A stretch of DNA of 64,000 nt from Alectoria sarmentosa. Its lineage: Eukaryota > Ascomycota > Lecanoromycetes > Lecanorales > Parmeliaceae. Every line of letters starts with the position of its first letter. The stretch's first letter is position 1. The stretch covers positions 177,861 through 241,860 of the forward strand of contig WOGZ01000019.1 in NCBI GenBank assembly GCA_009733775.1, read 5' to 3'. Under the pieces are notes generated by a model, which worked only from the letters and a program-made list of their open reading frames with translations, ran no database searches and was not told where the DNA came from. This document shows, piece by piece, positions 1 through 11,215 of this stretch. Both the position numbers and the translations under genes were made by a program.

Positions 1-861
1 CTCATTGGTGTCAATTTGGTGTCAAGGTTCAAGTAGTCAAGGAGCTTGAATGCAAAGCCTAGATACTTTAGGGGGGCGACAACAATATTGGCAGGTGCGG
101 TGGGTGTGGTGCGCAGCGCATATGTACATGTCGTCACCACTCCCGCTCATACTCGCATTGCATCGCATCGCATCGCTGCACAGACACGATTTGGAATCTA
201 ATTCTCCTAGGTATTAGCTAGAGACAAAGAGTAAAGTACCTTGAGGTACCTACCTTAGGTAAGGTATCCATCAAAGAGCTTTGTCCATCTCCATTGTTCC
301 ATCGCACGCTATGCTCTCAGTCGCGTGCTTGGGATCTAGGTATTCCAGGTTGCAGCACACGGCTACCGACAGCGTGACATTATTTTCTATCCAAATGACC
401 TTGTTTTATCGAGTATCAATCCTCCGACCTGCTAGAAGCGGTTACTGTCATTGGGGAAATTGGGAATTCCCTGGTTGGGGATCTTGCAGGAGTAGACCGG
501 TGGCATGCCTGTTCAATCTTTCTAGCGCTCCTCTAATATTCTACCGGAGAATTCCCGCGCATCCTACCCCGGTACTTAGCGTCCTTGTTGCAGGTGGATT
601 GGCTTTCGACCAAGAGCAAGGGCTACGTAGCCGAGTAGCATGCATGCCACAATTTCAACTCGGTCGTGTTGTGTGCAGTACTCCGTAGTCTTCAATCATT
701 TGCAAGCTACGGAATAACAATTCATTACAGGAAGCATAAGATTGAGCACGAGCGACTCTGTAGCAACTCACGAGCCCTCGGTTCCCCAGCGGACGCTGCC
801 GCTGACCCCCATGTTGCGTTGTTGCCTCTTTGAATGGCTTCTTAACGTTGCTTCCCTCGCT
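1..861. other. Intergenic, no supported gene
   Basis: No reading frame here has a convincing product. Around 235-270 there is a cluster of short palindromic steps of the ACCT/AGGT kind (ggtacctaccttaggtaaggt), a common intergenic texture in filamentous ascomycetes. The rest reads as ordinary spacer downstream of the minus-strand gene that ends at 862. Confidence 0.5.
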
Positions 862-2393
862 CTACGGTACAGGGTCTGCCCCATCGCCATCATAGCTCAT
901 CCAGCTCATAACATGACTATCCCCTGCCTTCTTTGCACCACCGCCTCCACCTCCAGCGTCGTCTCTCGTCAAATCCAGATTTGGATGCATCACTGATCCA
1001 TCCGCCGTGTGGCGGAGGCCGCCCTGGCCACTACTGTTCACTCTAGCGGGACTGGGGGTAGGCCGGGGAGTGTTGATCGAGGAGCGCTCGGTGTTTGGCG
1101 ATAGCTCGGCTGGGATGTGGAATGCAGGTACCTCAAGCTCAGGCTGTTTTCCGATTGGGTCGGGCGTTGAACCTGGCATTTCGGGGCCTGACTGGATGGG
1201 TGACGAGGACGACGCGGCTGAATATTGATCGCTTCGCTTGTATGTAGGATCCCTGTCATTGCCTGTATTGTTCCTCCCAGGGTACAGTAGAGAGTTGTGG
1301 TCGGCGTCTCTGTATGCAGGTGCGGATTCTATGCAATGTGATTAGCCTATCTGCAAGGTCCACTGCAAGTAACCGCTGGAAACATCCCTAGTAATGCCCG
1401 AGATAATGCTGGTTGGACAAAGAGGGATGATCATGCAGTCAGGGAGGTACCGCTTAGAGGCCCCTCGTTGGGATAGCTTCGTTGGGAAGGGGGTGACTTG
1501 GGCAAAATCCCGTGACTTACCATTACCATCTTTATCGTGAAAAGCATCCCCTGCCCCATTCGTATCGGTTCCTTGCAATCGTAGATTATTGTCATGCTGA
1601 GTCGCCCGTATTTTGTCCTCAGTGCGTCTCTTATGCCATCTGAGTGCGAGCAACACCAATATTGATGCAATAATGGCCCCAACGATAGCTCCAACAACTC
1701 CAGCAGCGACTGCTGCGGTGTTTGAGTGAGAGGATGAGGAGGAATGCAAAGTCACGGCTGATGCTGATGAGACAGCTGCGATAGGGTTTGCTGCGTTGGT
1801 GGATGTGGAAGAAGTTGCTGAACTCGCTTGACCGGAAGTAGTTGTTGAACTTGTTTGACTGGAAGATGCGGGGAGATTTGATGAAGAGCGCAGAGTTCTG
1901 GAGGGAGTTAAAATAGTTGTCTTAATTTGAGCCGAAGTAGTCTTTCCACTGGTCTGAGTTGATGAAGCAGCAGCCGAGGAGGTAGCAGCAGCTGATAAAA
2001 AGGTTCACTGTTAGTTATAGCGCGCTTAGAGTCTATACAGCTGACAAAGTATTATCGTTGACACGATAGTCGCAAGATTCTTCATCAAATAAGCCCTCGA
2101 AGCTTGTGTCGTCGAAAGTCGTGTTGCAGAGTGTATCTAGAAGGACATGCCGGTTGAGGGGCTCGATATTTGAGTGGCAATCCTTTGCAGAATAACGCAC
2201 GCATGGCGTGGTGGCTTTTGAAAGAAGAGCGCTGCTCACCTGATGTGGATGCAGCTGCTGATGTGACAGTTCCATCCTGGCAAGGATCTCCATGAAGGCA
2301 CCCAGTCACCGTCCAGCCGTCGTTGCAGGTTAAAGTTTGGAATGAGTCTGGAGGAGTGCACTGTGCTGTGGTGGCAAATTCGAAGTCAGCCAT
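862..2393 (-). CDS. Ser/Thr-rich single-pass membrane protein (wall-sensor-like)
   Basis: Three exons (2393-2240, 1991-1521, 1328-862) join in frame to 363 residues; both introns have consensus GTGAGC and GTAAGT donors. The N-terminus carries a short Cys-containing segment (Cys at about 12, 23, 32 and 38). It is followed by a long Ser/Thr/Ala-rich stretch to about residue 145, one hydrophobic membrane helix (GVVGAIVGAIIASILVLLAL) and a basic stop-transfer HKRR. The roughly 190-residue tail is hydrophilic and rich in Pro and Asn. This layout resembles the many fungal Mid2/WSC-like surface sensors and other mucin-like single-pass proteins. No WSC domain is visible and there is no classical N-terminal signal peptide, so membrane insertion probably relies on the internal helix. 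Role in wall sensing is inference from architecture only. Confidence 0.75.
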
Positions 2394-2833
2394 GGCGTGA
2401 CGATGTTCAAGGCGAGAAGATTGTCCAGTTCATACGATTTAGTAATAGGATGTGTAGGTTTGAAGCGCGCGAGAGAAGTGTTATTGCTTCGAATTGCTGT
2501 GTCACGTCAAAGTGACACTCTTACCACCACTACGGCCGACGCTTTGCTATTGGCTCAATCTCGACTATTTTAAGATCTGCAATGCATACTGCCGGTTCTA
2601 ACATCAGATATTGATTTTGCAACGGATGACACGAGGAGTATGAAAGCTTGGAGCCTTACTTCGAGGCTTTGCACCCAAATAACACATGCAGGTATAGGTG
2701 CCATCGATGTGACTCCACGGTCCTATGGCTTCCATTGCGGGAGAACTCGCAGACTAAACCCCCAAATCCCTGCTCGAGTATTGGAACTCCCAGGTTCCCT
2801 CTTCTAGGAGTATTGGACTCATCTCTTCTTGCT

Positions 2834-3923
2834 TTACCTTCCTAGCCTCATCGACGCTTTGGCGTAGTTATGCAAAGCTCTCAGAAAAACCTGATACCCG
2901 ACCCCAGTGTTATCTTGCATATGGTAGATTTCGGTCAATCGAACTTGCCAAGGAGGATAACCCTGCAGTTCTACGCTTGGTCCAAATAGCACAAGGAGAT
3001 CTGGCTCTCCCATCACGCTTTCCGTGATCTCCGCATCTACCAGGTCCAGTGATATGTCATTTGGGGACAGCTTTTTCCGCTGCGACATCTCTGCCAGGGT
3101 CTTGGTCAAGTCTACGAGGGTTGAGCGTCCATCTTCCGCGGACAGGAGGAGTATGGAGAGATGGGCTGGGCTCCGTCATCAGCCTCAAACGCAGAACATT
3201 GCATAACAAGAAAGACATACCTGATGACATTGAAACAGTGCCCTCTTCAGAGCTCCCACCGTTCAAATAAGATGGTATGTGAGGTGCTCGAACCTGGAGA
3301 GAAGGTATATACCGTCCAAAGTAATTGTGCAGTTTCTTAGTGACAGTCCGATGAGTTGTGGGAATGTAAGCCTTCAGGATACCTTCTTCGGATCAGAATC
3401 GCTGTATTTGTCCAGGTGGATGGAACATACCTGTCCTTTCATATACGCTGAGCATCGGTATCCCCACGCAAGAACTCCATGCCGATATCTCTGCCACCTC
3501 ATCCATCAAAGCCTCCAGACCTGCTGTACCCCTCTCCTCTCCTTTCAATTCTAGTATCACACTCAAATGCTCTGGTATCCTGCTGAGATTCTTCACGTCT
3601 TGCCGAATAAGCTCCGGCGCTCTATGATGGTAGTAGAGAATGGCAAAGACGCGATCAAGAAGGACATGATAGGTCTGCCGTATCCGTATGTAGACGGAGA
3701 ATAATGTGTGTATGATCATGAAGACGAGCAGATGCAACTGCTGTTTTAGGAAAGTCTGTACAGGCTGCAACCCTCGTTTTCGAGGAGCTGGGGCTGGAGA
3801 CCTGCTCGTTGGAGGCGCCGGAAGGTAAGGTTTGAGCAGGTCTTCCCTCTGTTTTGGAGAGAGGAAGGTGCCTTTACTGTGAGCATCTTGCCGGTATATT
3901 TCTGTCTCTCGGGAGGCGACCAT
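2834..3923 (-). CDS. nus1: Nus1/NgBR-type cis-prenyltransferase subunit
   Basis: Exons 3923-3431, 3382-3221 and 3165-2834 give 328 residues. Nus1 pairs with the Rer2/Srt1-type catalytic subunit in the ER membrane to make dehydrodolichyl diphosphate, the lipid carrier for N-glycosylation, O-mannosylation and GPI anchors. Visible hallmarks are a single N-terminal hydrophobic helix (about residues 62-80, HLLVFMIIHTLFSVYI), the SVYERTG start of the synthase-like fold, a DLLVLFGP strand, the WQVRLTEIY stretch, and a C-terminus ending RLGR. That end contains the RxG motif that the family needs for activity. As in other Nus1 proteins the catalytic Asp of true UPP synthases is not seen. It is divergent from sec10, with start codons 355 bp apart. 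Identification is strong. Confidence 0.9.
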
Positions 3924-4278
3924 TTTGAGATAGGGGACAGGTCAGAAAAAGTGCGAGTGATACAGTGTCCGCTCTCTAGGAGAAGTCGTGCTAAAAGGCA
4001 CGCTTAGGCAGGCTGTCAGGTACTATAGTGGATACTAAAACCCTTGTACAGGACTCAGGTAGAGTGATTGTGGTGTTGAGAGTACTTCAATGGTAATGTG
4101 AGAGAGTCGTCGTGCGGAAGTCAGGTGCGGCAGAGTTCCGCACGTTGATGCACTTCCACTCTTCATTCAACTCGAACAGTGCACCAAAACTCGGACTGTG
4201 ATGCTATTCGTGTTGAGCTTGCACTTCATCCGCTAACCGTAGCGAGTGGTTGGCGACCAGCTTCATCCTCATAGCAAA
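3924..4278. promoter_or_regulatory. Shared divergent promoter region, nus1 / sec10
   Basis: The 355 bp between two divergent ATGs must hold both core promoters and both 5' leaders. I see no TATA box of note. The sequence just before the sec10 ATG (AGCAAA-ATG) is a good fungal start context. Coregulation is possible but not shown. Confidence 0.5.
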
Positions 4279-7053
4279 ATGCCAGCCACCTCGAGCCAAA
4301 CCTCCTCAAATTCTCACCCCCCCTCGACTTACTCCGCCAGATCAGTGTTTCCCCAGGCGCCCGTCTTCACCCTCGACACCTTCTCAGATCGCGACTTCAT
4401 TGTACAAGACTTCGTGGAAGCTCTCTCCGACAGTGCCGTTCCTCCCAATCGCAGATCCGGTCCAGCGCACCAAGCCAATGCGTTCGACCCAAAGCCCCTC
4501 ATCCGCAGCTTCGAGCATGCCCTTAACCGGATGGGGGATCTCTCTGGAGACTTGGAATCGAAGGAAAACGAACTATCCGGGGCAGTACGACGAGCAGAAG
4601 CACAGCATAATACCAATGTGCAGACACTAAGCCGAAGGCTTGAACAGACTGTCAACTCATTCAACCTTCTTGACGCATCTCTCAATGGCGACCAACATGA
4701 CAATGGAGGCAATGAGGTGGTGAAAATTGGCGAACAGCTGGAAGACCTCGACAGGCAACGGCAGAGGGCGCTCGATACGAAGTTCTTGATCCAGTGTTGG
4801 ATGGAAGTCAGCGAGCGCGGCGAGCTGTTACTGCTGGAAGATATCAGGCGGCAAGGCAGCGGGGAGGGTAAGGTTCGATGCGCGCGTATTGCCCGACAAT
4901 TGATGAAAATTAGTCAACGACTTGAGCCTGAGAGCTGGAACCACGTCAATGGCAATACAAAACAGGCCAACGGCACCAATGGTGCCCACGGGAAAGACTA
5001 CGACCGAAAAAGGCGGCATCACAATGCCAGAGAGCTGATTGAGAAATTCTCTGAAACCTTGGAAAAGGATCTACTCAAGTCTTTCGATGAATTCTACCGA
5101 AGGGAGAACCTCGAGGGAATGCGAGAGTGCGCCAATGTTCTCCACGACTTCAACGAGGGTGCAAGCGTTATTGCAGCTTTCGTCAATCAGCACGATTTCT
5201 TCCTCCAACGGAGCCAGCTCATCACGGATGAAGTTGCTGGAGACGCTGAGACTTGGGATCGATTGGCAGATCCCGATGCTGAGCCTCCTGGCGTTGAGTC
5301 CACTCTTCAATCGTTGATTGACGAAGTCAAGGTTGTCATGCAAGAGGAGTCGATCATCATCAGAAGAGCGTTTCCGTACTCCGATCAAGTGCTGGGAAAG
5401 TTCTTACAACGCATCTTTCAGCAATCTGTTCAACAGAGGCTCGAGATGGTCCTCGAAAAGGCCACCACCATTTCTTCGCTTGCGTTTTTGAGGTCTTTGC
5501 AAGCGGCTAGGGGCTATGTTAGTACCTTAATAGACGGCCTAAAAGCGCACGGTCTTACTGAGCATCCAGAACCAGCTTCGCCGCAAATTGCAATCATACT
5601 CGATCAACAATTTGACGACTTATTTGTACCGTATTTTGTTGGCTCTTCATACATAGAGCGTGAGAAGAGGAGTTTGGAGGAATTGTATTCGTCGCTATTG
5701 TTCAGATTTACCATTTTTCACGTAAGACTTGTCTACCATTCTGATACTAAGGCTTCACGCTGACAATGAGACAGTCTCGAAGGCGCAAGATACCCACCAC
5801 GTTCATGAAATCTCTAGCAAAATCAGGCAGCGAAATGTTAGCATCTGCTCGAGATGCGTACGTCGAGCGTTTAGACTCTTCAGATTTGGCTCCAGCGCAA
5901 AAGGCCATGCTCCTCAGGGTAGCAGGCTTGAAAGACTCGGAAAGCGCGAAGACACAGACGGAGATTGAAGTCACAGAACAAGACGGTGTTTTGAGTGTCG
6001 ACAATGCTAAGCGGATGCTGAAATGGCTTGCCGAAGCTGTAGGACGAGGTTTGGAGCTCAGCGGAGGCAATGAGATACCAAAAGATGTCTCGGCTCTCCT
6101 CCATCTCTTGCTAGGAAATATGGGAGAGATCTATCTCGAGACAGCATTGGACTCGTAAGTATTACATCCACATACGTACACCCTCTTGGTTTAATAATAT
6201 GCCAGCGCAAATGACATTGCCGCCAGCCAGGAGACAGCCAAGAACGAGCCCGATCTATCATACTTGATCGGCCTACGTCCAGCTATCGGTATCATGAATC
6301 TCATGAATACCTGCATTAGAACCGTGCTTATCCCACTTGCCTCTGCGAACGTAATGATACGACGCGACATGGAGAAGACCGCCAACCTCGCTCTGGATAG
6401 AATGGAAGAGAAAGTCAATAGTATTATGCAAAGGTCCATTGACGTTGTCATCACATGGATTACAAAATTACTCGCCCGCCAAAACAAGAGCGATTTTCGA
6501 CCTCGAGACGATGCTTTAAGCGGGGGAGGCGGCTGGCTTGAGCAGCTTCAGACGCCGGTTCGTCCAATTGTGAACATGTGTTCTCTCATCGAAGCGCTAA
6601 CACGATTATCAGACCTGCCTATCCATCTTCCAATTCTTGACTCGCATTCACAACCTCGCCCTAACAGCCCTCTCCCCCTCGCTCAACCTCGTCGCCTTCC
6701 TCACCGAACTCGCGACCACATTCCGCACCCTGCTCCTCGAGCACTTGAAAAAATTCTCCGTGAATGCAGCTGGCGGTATCATGGTTACGAAAGACATTAG
6801 CAAATACATCGAATTACTAAAGTCTTGGGAGTTGGACGCCAGCTTTGAGCCGAGTTTTGAAGTATTGACCGAGATTGGGAACCTTTTCGTGATAGGGCCG
6901 GAGGCGCTAAAGGAGAGGTTGAGGGGGAAGAGTGGTGCAGGAGTAGGTGTAGGGGGTGGTGGGGCGTGGGAGAGGGGTGACATGAGGCCGTACGTGCTGA
7001 GGAGGGAGGATGCGGGGAGTGTGGGGGTGCAAAGCGTGCTTAGTGCTTTGTAG
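4279..7053 (+). CDS. sec10: Exocyst complex subunit Sec10
   Basis: Four exons (4279-5721, 5775-6154, 6206-6557, 6613-7053) join in frame to 871 residues, the expected size for fungal Sec10. The exocyst tethers secretory vesicles at sites of polarised growth such as hyphal tips. Recognisable stretches are DFVEALSDSAVP and FDPKPLIRSFEHAL near the N-terminus, coiled-coil segments over about residues 80-160, SYIEREKRSLEELY in the middle, FRPRDDALSGGGGWLEQLQTP late on, and NAAGGIMVTKDISKYIELLKSW near the end. The start at 4279 is the first in-frame ATG; an upstream GTG is ignored. Intron 3 uses a rare GTTCGT donor but has a good GCTAAC branch site. The tail has a Gly/Val-rich insertion (about residues 825-840). 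Confidence 0.93.
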
Positions 7054-7419
7054 GTGTGAAGACCCGTGGAGAACGTGTCTAGGATCGTGGTGATCGGGTC
7101 AGTCAACATACGGGTTTGGCATTAACAGCGTTTTTAGATAAAGAGCGGTAGATACCCATTTGTTCATCGAATAAGTACTTCAAAGATTCTCACATATGTG
7201 CGTATATCAAACCAATCTTTCTAATACAAAGGTCCATACTCCGTAGTGTCTTCCAAGATCATACAGCGAATTTCGATAGGGCTGAAACACCACGGCTTTT
7301 CTCCGGCTGTTTACCTGGACACCCGAGGTCAAGGGGATACCTCGACTTCACACAACAGAAATCAAAACATGCTAAACGCCTCTCTTACTACCGTATAATA
7401 GACTGTGCCTGGTGATATA

Positions 7420-8685
7420 ATGTCATCATCCGTCCATACCTTCTCCCTTTCTGGCCAGTCCCTCAAGCTCGACACTGCTGAGCACATCGAGCCCCACCTC
7501 AAACCCTTGATCGCCTCGAACACAGTCACAGAAATCCACCTCGGTGGCAACACACTTGGCGCTCCAGCCTGTGAGACTCTCGCCTCCGTGCTAAAAACGA
7601 AGACAACGCTCCAAACAGCCAAGCTAGACGACATATTCACATCGCGCCTGCTCTCTGAAATCCCCCCAGCGCTTTCGTCCCTTCTCACGGCCCTCCTTGA
7701 ACTGCCGAATCTACATACCGTCGATCTATCTGATAATGCTTTCGGCCTGAACACGGTGGAACCACTCATAGAGTTTTTGTCGAAGCATGTACCCCTGAAA
7801 AATCTCATACTTCAGAATAACGGTCTCGGACCCAATGCCGGTACCCTGATCGCCAACGCCCTGACCGCCCTCGCCGAGCGCAAAGAAGAGGCGAGAAAGT
7901 CTGGCAAGGAGGTACCAAACTTAGAGACGGTAATATGCGGCCGCAACCGTCTCGAAAGCGGCTCGATGTCAGCCTGGGCTAAGGCATACCGAGCGCACCG
8001 GAAGGTCAAAATGGTCAAGATGGTGCAGAACGGCATTCGTCAGGATGGGATCAGTTTGTTATTGACTGACGGATTAGTATGGTGTGAGGAGCTGGAAGTG
8101 CTAGATCTGCAAGATAACACATTCACGATTACGGGAGCAAGGGCATTAAGTCAAGTGGTTGAGGGATGGAAGCAAATCAAAGAGCTGGGGGTCGGTGACT
8201 CCCTGTTAGGAGGCAGAGGTGCGGTTTTGGTTGCTGAAGCCCTAGGGAAAGGAAACAATGTACTGCTAGAGATACTGAGGTTGCAGTATAATGAGATTGA
8301 CTCCGTGGGGGTGAAGGCCCTCCTCGTGGCGGCAAAGGATAAGCTGGTGAAGCTGAGGAGGGTGGAGCTGAATGGAAACAAGTTCTCCGAGGATGATGAG
8401 CCTGTAGAAGGGTTGAGACTGCTGCTGGAAGAGCGGAAGGAGAAGACTGGCATCACAGGAGGGGAATGGGGATTGGATGAATTGAGTGATTTGGAGGAGG
8501 AGAGCGATGCGGAAGATGGAGACGACGACGACGATGAAGCAGCAAGAGAGGAGCAAGAGGAAACGGAGGACAGAAAGGAAGGTATTTTGAAGGATGCGGA
8601 CCAAGAAGAGACCGAGAAAGTCAGTCAGAAGAAGGATGACGATGTGGACGCTCTGGCCGATTCGTTGGGGAAGACCGAGATCTAG
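7420..8685 (+). CDS. rna1: Ran GTPase-activating protein Rna1
   Basis: Intronless 421-residue RanGAP. It stimulates GTP hydrolysis on cytoplasmic Ran, maintaining the RanGTP gradient that drives nuclear transport. The body is a leucine-rich-repeat crescent with family signatures: DDIFTSRL, LHTVDLSDNAFG, LILQNNGLGPNAG, and later repeats such as LEVLDLQDNTFT and LRRVELNGNKFS. Arg76 in DIFTSR sits where the catalytic arginine of the S. pombe protein lies. The C-terminus from about residue 352 is the usual acidic tail, rich in Glu and Asp, followed by a short basic/polar end. The start is the ATG at 7420; an in-frame GTG lies 15 bp upstream. It follows sec10 in the same direction after 366 bp. 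Confidence 0.95.
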   Translation: MSSSVHTFSLSGQSLKLDTAEHIEPHLKPLIASNTVTEIHLGGNTLGAPACETLASVLKTKTTLQTAKLDDIFTSRLLSEIPPALSSLLTALLELPNLHTVDLSDNAFGLNTVEPLIEFLSKHVPLKNLILQNNGLGPNAGTLIANALTALAERKEEARKSGKEVPNLETVICGRNRLESGSMSAWAKAYRAHRKVKMVKMVQNGIRQDGISLLLTDGLVWCEELEVLDLQDNTFTITGARALSQVVEGWKQIKELGVGDSLLGGRGAVLVAEALGKGNNVLLEILRLQYNEIDSVGVKALLVAAKDKLVKLRRVELNGNKFSEDDEPVEGLRLLLEERKEKTGITGGEWGLDELSDLEEESDAEDGDDDDDEAAREEQEETEDRKEGILKDADQEETEKVSQKKDDDVDALADSLGKTEI

Positions 8686-9030
8686 ACCCTGTTCCTGCTA
8701 CCTTGATAGATTGATTCCCCCTACTTCCTGGTGCCATTGTGGCGGACTGCTATCCAGTACCTTATTGATATGACATTCAGACCACCGTCCTGGTACAAAT
8801 GGCAGGCAAGCTGCCAACAAGAACATTACCCTGAGGGATCGAGGCCGAAAACTCGCTCATTGGTCAACAAAGAGGTTTGGTGTTTGGGACGCTGAATCAC
8901 TATGTTTGTCCATCTGCACCTCGCCATTGCCTTACACTTCAACTCTTCTCTTCCTACGACATTTAGCGTCTTCTCGCCATGGCTGTCTTATTCCCTCTCC
9001 AACCCTCCAACCCTCCAACGACCTCCAAAA

Positions 9031-9759
9031 ATGGCCTCCCCACAGATATTTGGCCCAGTCAATAACACCAAGACCGAGCTACCCGGTCTCGATATCATCA
9101 TCACAGATCGCCTCGTTCTCCGCCCTCTAGTTCATACCGACAGAGACGCGATTTATACATTACGCTCCAATCCCCAAGTCGCTACATGTTTTGCAAATCA
9201 AAGGCCACAGACGAGAGCGGAATTCGGTGTGTGGCTGAAGCAGGTGATGGGAAATGGGAAGTGTGTGAGTCATTGCGTTGAGTTACGGGTCTCTTCTCAG
9301 CGCAAGGGTGAGAAGAGAGAAGCCGGCGAGAAAGAAAAGATACAGAACGAAGAGGTTAAGCCCGACAGTGTGAATGAGAAGCAGCGAGAGAACAAAGTCA
9401 TCGGTCTGTTGGGCGCGCACGAAGTTCCAGAAATCGGCTACATGTTCCTGCCCCAATACTGGGGGAAGGGTTACGCGACTGAAGCTCTTCAGGCATGGAT
9501 GGTGTGGTACTGGAAAGCGTTTCCCGGTGGTAATGAAGACAGAGGGTATCTGAAAGCGATGACCAGACTAGGAGCGGTGGATAGCCGGAACGTGTTGCAA
9601 AAGTGTGGCTTTACGTGGCGGGACAAGTTCCAGCTAGAACTGGAGCAATACGAGGAAGAGCGGAAACAGGAGGCAACTGAGGGCAAGAAGTATCTCCCGG
9701 TTGACGTTTGGATAATTGAGGGGCCACGTCTGGGGAGGAGCAGTGGGGCTTCCAGCTAA
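9031..9759 (+). CDS. GNAT-family N-acetyltransferase (RimJ/RimL type)
   Basis: A 242-residue protein when started at ATG 9031, which has a strong context (CCAAAA-ATGG). An in-frame ATG at 8902 would add 43 hydrophobic/proline residues that do not look like the family. The N-terminal TDRLVLRPLVHTDRDAIYTLRSNP is the usual start of the RimJ/RimL-like GNAT fold. The acetyl-CoA loop is at QYWGKGYATEAL, preceded by EIGYMFLP, and the final strand region has NVLQKCGFTWRD. A charged Lys/Glu-rich insertion (about residues 90-122) separates strands 3 and 4. Such proteins transfer acetyl from acetyl-CoA to amines or N-termini; the substrate here is unknown. Confidence 0.85.
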   Translation: MASPQIFGPVNNTKTELPGLDIIITDRLVLRPLVHTDRDAIYTLRSNPQVATCFANQRPQTRAEFGVWLKQVMGNGKCVSHCVELRVSSQRKGEKREAGEKEKIQNEEVKPDSVNEKQRENKVIGLLGAHEVPEIGYMFLPQYWGKGYATEALQAWMVWYWKAFPGGNEDRGYLKAMTRLGAVDSRNVLQKCGFTWRDKFQLELEQYEEERKQEATEGKKYLPVDVWIIEGPRLGRSSGASS

Positions 9760-10645
9760 CCACTACAGTCTTTCTCATTGTGATTACGCAGTGTCACTCA
9801 CTGAAAAGATTCCAAGCCATAAATTGCTATCTTCTACGGAGACTTCCCAAGTATCACCTCGTTCAGGGTATCAAGTCAGCAACATTTGACAATTTGAGTC
9901 ATGGGCACACTCCAGCTCAAATGGCTAAAAGACGGATATCTACCCTCTGGTTTTCATACCCCCGAGGCTCCAAGCAGCTGTTACCGCTATGACTGCATGC
10001 CATTACGGCAACGAGCTTGCTGGCACTCTCACAATATGCGCCGCCAACTTGCTGCTATCTTATTCACAGTGGACTCTTCTAGATCTGCTCTTGTTTTGCC
10101 GAGGTATGCTTTCAATTGCTATTTTGAATCCATCTAATGTACATCTACGCTGTTGAAATTTTTTGTTTCCTAAACTGGAACTCCATCTTCCATACTTCCT
10201 AATAGCTTCTCCCCACCTTTTACTTGCATCACTACACTTGTACCAATTCATGTACATGTACATGTACATATATAGATTCAGGTTCCGACTTTATCACGTG
10301 TTTTGTATCTTGACTGCATCGATGTCACATACTTGCAAGCTTCGAATAATCTTCGAGAACGTCAAATCTCATAGTTTAATTACTATGAGGGCGCGTTTAT
10401 TTTGCTGCCAGTAACTTTGTTTTATCTAATTCATCAAGTGCGACCCAAACCAAACCTTTGACTTCGGAGCGAAAACAGGCTTTTAACACCTCTGCTGCCT
10501 TGCTCACCTAACGAGCTAGTCACTGAGATAAAGGTTCTGAATCTACTGAGTTGGAAATGCTCCGAAGATGAATTTACCGGCTGAAAATCCCTGTTCGAAG
10601 AGCCAATTGGTGGTGGAGACGTTGAGGACCGAAGGGGAAAGATGA
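9760..10645. other. Intergenic, no supported gene
   Basis: Nothing gene-like was found. It contains a short hexamer repeat near 10250 and then sequence that leads into the retrotransposon stub at 10646, probably also decayed element DNA. Confidence 0.4.
10249..10270. repeat. Short (TGTACA) tandem repeat
   Basis: About three and a half copies of a self-complementary hexamer (tgtacatgtacatgtacata). Low-complexity tract with no evident role. Confidence 0.7.
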
Positions 10646-10960
10646 GGACCACTGGCCCACAAACTAGAACTTCCGCCCAACATTTCCAAAGTACGCCCGG
10701 TGGTATCTGTCATCCAACTCGAACAGTCAAAACCAGACCCTTTTGACCGAGAAACACCTCCTCCGGCACCCATCATCTTCCAGGGGCGTGAGGAATACGT
10801 TGTGGAAAAGATCCTCTGCCGCGAAAAGTGCGGGAGACAAAAGAGATATCGAGCAAAGTCGAAAGGGTGTTCGGAGAATACCTGGGAACCGGCTGGTAAC
10901 CTCCGTGAAATTGTACCAGAAATGGTAGGAAGGTTTGAAAGTTCGCGAAACCGGAAATAA
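10646..10960 (+). mobile_element. Ty3/gypsy chromovirus remnant: integrase tail and chromodomain
   Basis: An open frame of about 100 codons matches the very end of a fungal chromovirus polyprotein. The integrase C-terminal part is visible (KLELPPNISKVRPVVSVIQL). A proline-rich linker (DPFDRETPPPAP) leads to a chromodomain starting EEYVVEKIL and ending TWEPAGNLREIVPEMVGRF. The aromatic core is damaged: the usual V-K-W-K-G-Y centre reads A-K-S-K-G-C. The frame stops at 10960. Just upstream a TGA interrupts the frame and no protease, RT or RNase H can be seen, so this is a truncated, inactive copy. In live elements the domain steers integration to heterochromatin. Confidence 0.75.
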
Positions 10961-11215
10961 TAAATTATGTCTACATCGAGATGTTAAATGATATTGTACC
11001 CGCAAGACAAAACACCAAAGCGGGTACGATTAGCGCGATGAAGGTATAAACGAGCGAGCCGGGAGCACGGAGAGTCGTACAAGAACATGCAATTGCCCAC
11101 CAAAAAGTAAGAACATCCGCCTTCTCACCGCAACATCTTCTGATGTCTTTTAATTCTGGAATTGTTCGGGGTTGCCAATCACTCTCGCAGGCATAGATTC
11201 TGATGGCCAGTCTGT

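Noticed and set aside
281..688. 135-codon frame at the left end
   Set aside because: No family resemblance, mixed composition, no support from start context or splice pattern.
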